In this document: positions 61,839 through 64,000 of the stretch, piece by piece
Position numbering within the stretch: position 1 is the first letter of the stretch
Layout of the letters: the number at the start of each line of letters is the position of its first letter
Source: Psychroserpens jangbogonensis
GTDB taxonomy: Bacteria > Bacteroidota > Bacteroidia > Flavobacteriales > Flavobacteriaceae
Length of the DNA: 64,000 bases
Assembly: GCF_000797465.1 (NCBI RefSeq)
Contig: NZ_JSWG01000015.1
Location: forward strand, 1-64,000
Direction: 5' to 3'
Notes under the pieces: model-generated
What the model saw: only the letters and a program-made list of their open reading frames with translations
Told to the model about the DNA's origin: nothing
Database searches by the model: none
Translations under genes and position numbers: made by a program

Positions 61839-63596
61839 TTATTCTTTTCTCCATTTTTTAATTACTTCACTAAAAGTAATTTCTTTCCATTCTTTTTCCC
61901 ATTGTTTATGAAATTTTATACTTTCAGATTTTGGCTCTGGGTCTGGCATTTCCATTTTTACAATTGCAGGCATTGGTGTTGCATCACCAACAATTAAACA
62001 TTCTCCAGCAGATAAAGTTGGTAAAATATCAGTTATTGAGTTTGCATTGTTTGGTAAAAGACCTTTTATATAATTTTGGTCGCTAATATTTGTCAACCTA
62101 AGCGCAACAAAGTTATTGCATTGAGAAAAAATTGTATCAGAAACTTCTGAAGGTCTTTGACTAACAACCATTAAACTTAAACCATATTTTCGTCCTTCTT
62201 TTGCAATACGCTCAATTGATTTTTTAGACGATTTATATTCAGCACCACCAGATTTAGGAATATAATTATGTGCTTCTTCACAAACAATTAAGAAAGGAAT
62301 ATCATTTAATTCACCTTTGCTGTGCTTTAGTTTAGAATAATGAAAGGCAAAATCAAAAACCAACCTTGAGATTAAACTTACGGTAATGCTTAAAACTTCA
62401 AAAGGAACTCCACTTAAATCAATTATTGTGATATTAGATTTTTCCAAATAGCCTAAAAACTGCATTAAAATGTCTTTAAAATCACTTGTTTTGTATAATG
62501 AACCACCAGTTTTAATAGGTTTAAGTAAAAAGTCTAATCTTTTATCATTTATTTTGGTCTCTAATCTTGATAAAAAACGATTGAATTCGCCATTAAATGC
62601 ACCATTACTTGCTTTAGTTGCTTTAGCAGTTGAAGTTGATATAAAACTTAATTCTTTATCAAAATATGTAGTAATATCATCTATTAAAGTACCATCATTT
62701 AATTTTGGTTTCTGTTCTTCAGATTCTATCTTATTTATAACTTCATTATTCATATTGAAAATGTAATTATATACTTCTTGAATACTAAAATAAACAGGCG
62801 TGTCATAATTTACTTTTGTCAATGTTGAATTATGCTTTTCTTTGTTTAGTATTACTGCCTTTTTAAATTGTGAAACTTGATTATGTGAATTTTGTTCGTT
62901 GCTTTCAATAAATAATGCTTCTAATTCTTCTGAGTTCATTAACCAATATGGGAGTTTCAATTTATCAACATCAAGAGAGTTTAAATTGAATTTTTCGTCA
63001 TCTTCAATTTCAAATGCTGATTTGTATTCAGAATGAATATCAAAAATTATTACGTGTGCATTTTTTTGTTTTCCTTTATTTAAATTAGCTTTTTTATTTA
63101 TTCCAACAACATCTTGTAAAATTTTTGCAACTGTGCAAGACTTTCCAGAACCAGTAGAACCTACAACAGCAATATGCTTACTAAAAAATCTATTTCCGTT
63201 TATGTGTAGTTTTATATCTCTATTTTGTATTAATTGCCCTAACTCAAATGAATAATTACTGTCTTTACTAAATATTTTATTCATTACTTCCTTGTCAATA
63301 ATGAATACTTCTTCTGTTGGTGATGGCAGAATTGAACTTCCTTGTTTGAAATCTTCAAAAAACACTCCTATTGGTTGAGAGTTTATTAGGTATTTTCCAT
63401 TTTCATCATTGATTTTTATGCTTTGAATAACACAAATCACAAAATTATGATTTCCTTCTTTGACCTGTAAATACTTTCCAATCTGTATTGCTTCTTTGTT
63501 GGCTTCAAAAACCTCATCATTATCAATTTTTATTAAAATTGAATTTGTAGAACTTTCAATTACTGATCCTATTTTCATTAAGTCTTTTTCTTCCAT
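61839..63596 (-). CDS. HerA-type ATPase (DUF87 family)
   Basis: This 585-residue protein has an N-terminal HAS-barrel-like region (about 8-80, 'GSVIESSTNSILIKIDNDEV'), then a FtsK/HerA AAA domain with Walker A GSTGSGKS at 146-153, Walker B 'FLIVCEEAHNYIP' near 440 and 'VVSQRPSEVSDTIFSQCNNF' near 480. HerA ATPases form hexamers on DNA with a nuclease partner in repair or phage defence (for example with NurA, SIR2 or DUF4297 partners). I start at ATG 63596, one base after the upstream stop; a longer frame overlaps that gene. The upstream partner should be the effector, but only its end is visible. Confidence 0.88.
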   Translation of the reverse strand: MEEKDLMKIGSVIESSTNSILIKIDNDEVFEANKEAIQIGKYLQVKEGNHNFVICVIQSIKINDENGKYLINSQPIGVFFEDFKQGSSILPSPTEEVFIIDKEVMNKIFSKDSNYSFELGQLIQNRDIKLHINGNRFFSKHIAVVGSTGSGKSCTVAKILQDVVGINKKANLNKGKQKNAHVIIFDIHSEYKSAFEIEDDEKFNLNSLDVDKLKLPYWLMNSEELEALFIESNEQNSHNQVSQFKKAVILNKEKHNSTLTKVNYDTPVYFSIQEVYNYIFNMNNEVINKIESEEQKPKLNDGTLIDDITTYFDKELSFISTSTAKATKASNGAFNGEFNRFLSRLETKINDKRLDFLLKPIKTGGSLYKTSDFKDILMQFLGYLEKSNITIIDLSGVPFEVLSITVSLISRLVFDFAFHYSKLKHSKGELNDIPFLIVCEEAHNYIPKSGGAEYKSSKKSIERIAKEGRKYGLSLMVVSQRPSEVSDTIFSQCNNFVALRLTNISDQNYIKGLLPNNANSITDILPTLSAGECLIVGDATPMPAIVKMEMPDPEPKSESIKFHKQWEKEWKEITFSEVIKKWRKE

Positions 63597-63597
63597 C

Positions 63598-64000
63598 TTA
63601 TTTATAATTTTCTGATAGCAATAATAGATATTGAAGTTCCTTGAAATCTTCAATTTCAATATATTCGGTATTAATATCTTGTTTATCGATTTCCTTGAAA
63701 TCTCTTTTCCCTACAATAAATAGGTCATCAGATTTTTCGCTATTTATTGCTTTTGATGTTTCATCTGAGTAACCACAAATTCGTATATCAAACTCTTTCC
63801 AACTTTGATTTTGTATTGTTTTAGGTTCTTTTAGAAATTCAATTTGAAAAAAGGTTGTACCTTTTATTCCATTTTCAAAACTCACCCCTTTTTGATGTAA
63901 TCTACTTTCAATATTAGATAATAGTGATATGTTTTCTGTTTTTATACAGAAAATAGGTGTCTTATTGTGAAGTTTGATTTTATAATGATATTTACTAATA
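63598..64000 (-). CDS. C-terminal part of the gene upstream of the HerA-like ATPase (truncated by the window)
   Basis: The minus-strand frame is open from the right edge of the window to the stop at 63598, so at least 133 residues belong to a longer protein whose start is not visible; a GTG at 63885 is only internal. The visible part ('KIKLHNKTPIFCIKTENI', 'FFQIEFLKEPKTI', 'DLFIVGKRDFKEID') is polar and ends 'LQYLLLLSENYK'. I recognise no domain. The stop is one base before the HerA start, so the genes are coupled and this is probably the effector or partner of HerA. Confidence 0.7.
   Translation of the reverse strand, partial: ISKYHYKIKLHNKTPIFCIKTENISLLSNIESRLHQKGVSFENGIKGTTFFQIEFLKEPKTIQNQSWKEFDIRICGYSDETSKAINSEKSDDLFIVGKRDFKEIDKQDINTEYIEIEDFKELQYLLLLSENYK

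Noticed and set aside
63598-63885. The 95-codon frame as a complete gene starting at GTG 63885.
   Set aside because: The same frame stays open to the window edge, so the true start is outside.

Overview
The window comes from the chromosome of a flavobacterium (Bacteroidota, family Flavobacteriaceae, probably marine). The evidence is the AT-rich composition, promoters of the TTG-N19-TAnnTTTG type, type IX secretion (T9SS) C-terminal sorting domains on four proteins, a GldI-like lipoprotein, DUF349, DUF3810, DUF6249 and 2TM family proteins, and the gene neighbourhood spoT-fur-purA-OstA. I saw no rRNA, tRNA, CRISPR array, insertion sequence or transposase gene.

Left edge (1-2559): an array of four near-identical ~126-bp elements alternates with short segments that carry small lipoprotein or hypothetical genes, all read on the minus strand. 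The two ends of each segment are complementary to each other with a segment-specific sequence. This is the organisation of integron gene cassettes with attC sites, but no integrase is visible and the array runs off the left edge. It is the strongest candidate for an undescribed mobile system.

2676-26054: mostly housekeeping genes. They include a DUF885 peptidase, an ECF sigma/anti-sigma pair divergent from a DUF6249 membrane protein, a DEAD-box helicase, a DUF349 protein with an acidic repeat tail, aroE with two tandem DUF368 (PopT-type) genes, a TPR protein, a class III aminotransferase, an OstA-like protein, purA, a Fur regulator, a RelA/SpoT enzyme, an M48 protease and a SpoU methyltransferase.

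26262-47741: two large paralogous T9SS cargo proteins, a lipoprotein, a phosphatase, two degenerate-plus-active amidohydrolase genes, a DUF3810 gene, pepD, a double-domain PPIase, gldI, a DHH phosphoesterase, ndk and a secreted subtilase.

48015-52354: a LytS/LytTR two-component operon whose kinase ends in a 2TM domain and is followed by three free-standing 2TM proteins. 52351-60012: a DnaJ-like protein, a membrane protein, a secreted CrtC/lipocalin-like protein, a LETM1-like protein, a FabI-like/FabH-like pair, an Imm17-like protein and a 32-residue Lys-rich protein.

60068-61803: three tandem 578/579-bp units. Each has a palindrome, an ECF-type promoter, three copies of a gene for a 28-residue very basic peptide, and a hairpin terminator. 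Differences inside each peptide class are only synonymous, so the nine micro-genes are probably translated and under selection. Their promoter (TGTAAC-N16-CGTC) closely resembles the promoters in front of the window's own ECF sigma gene and the divergent DUF6249 gene (TGTAAC-N17-CGTC), which suggests one small regulon. The window ends in a HerA-type ATPase gene and a truncated partner that may be a defence locus.
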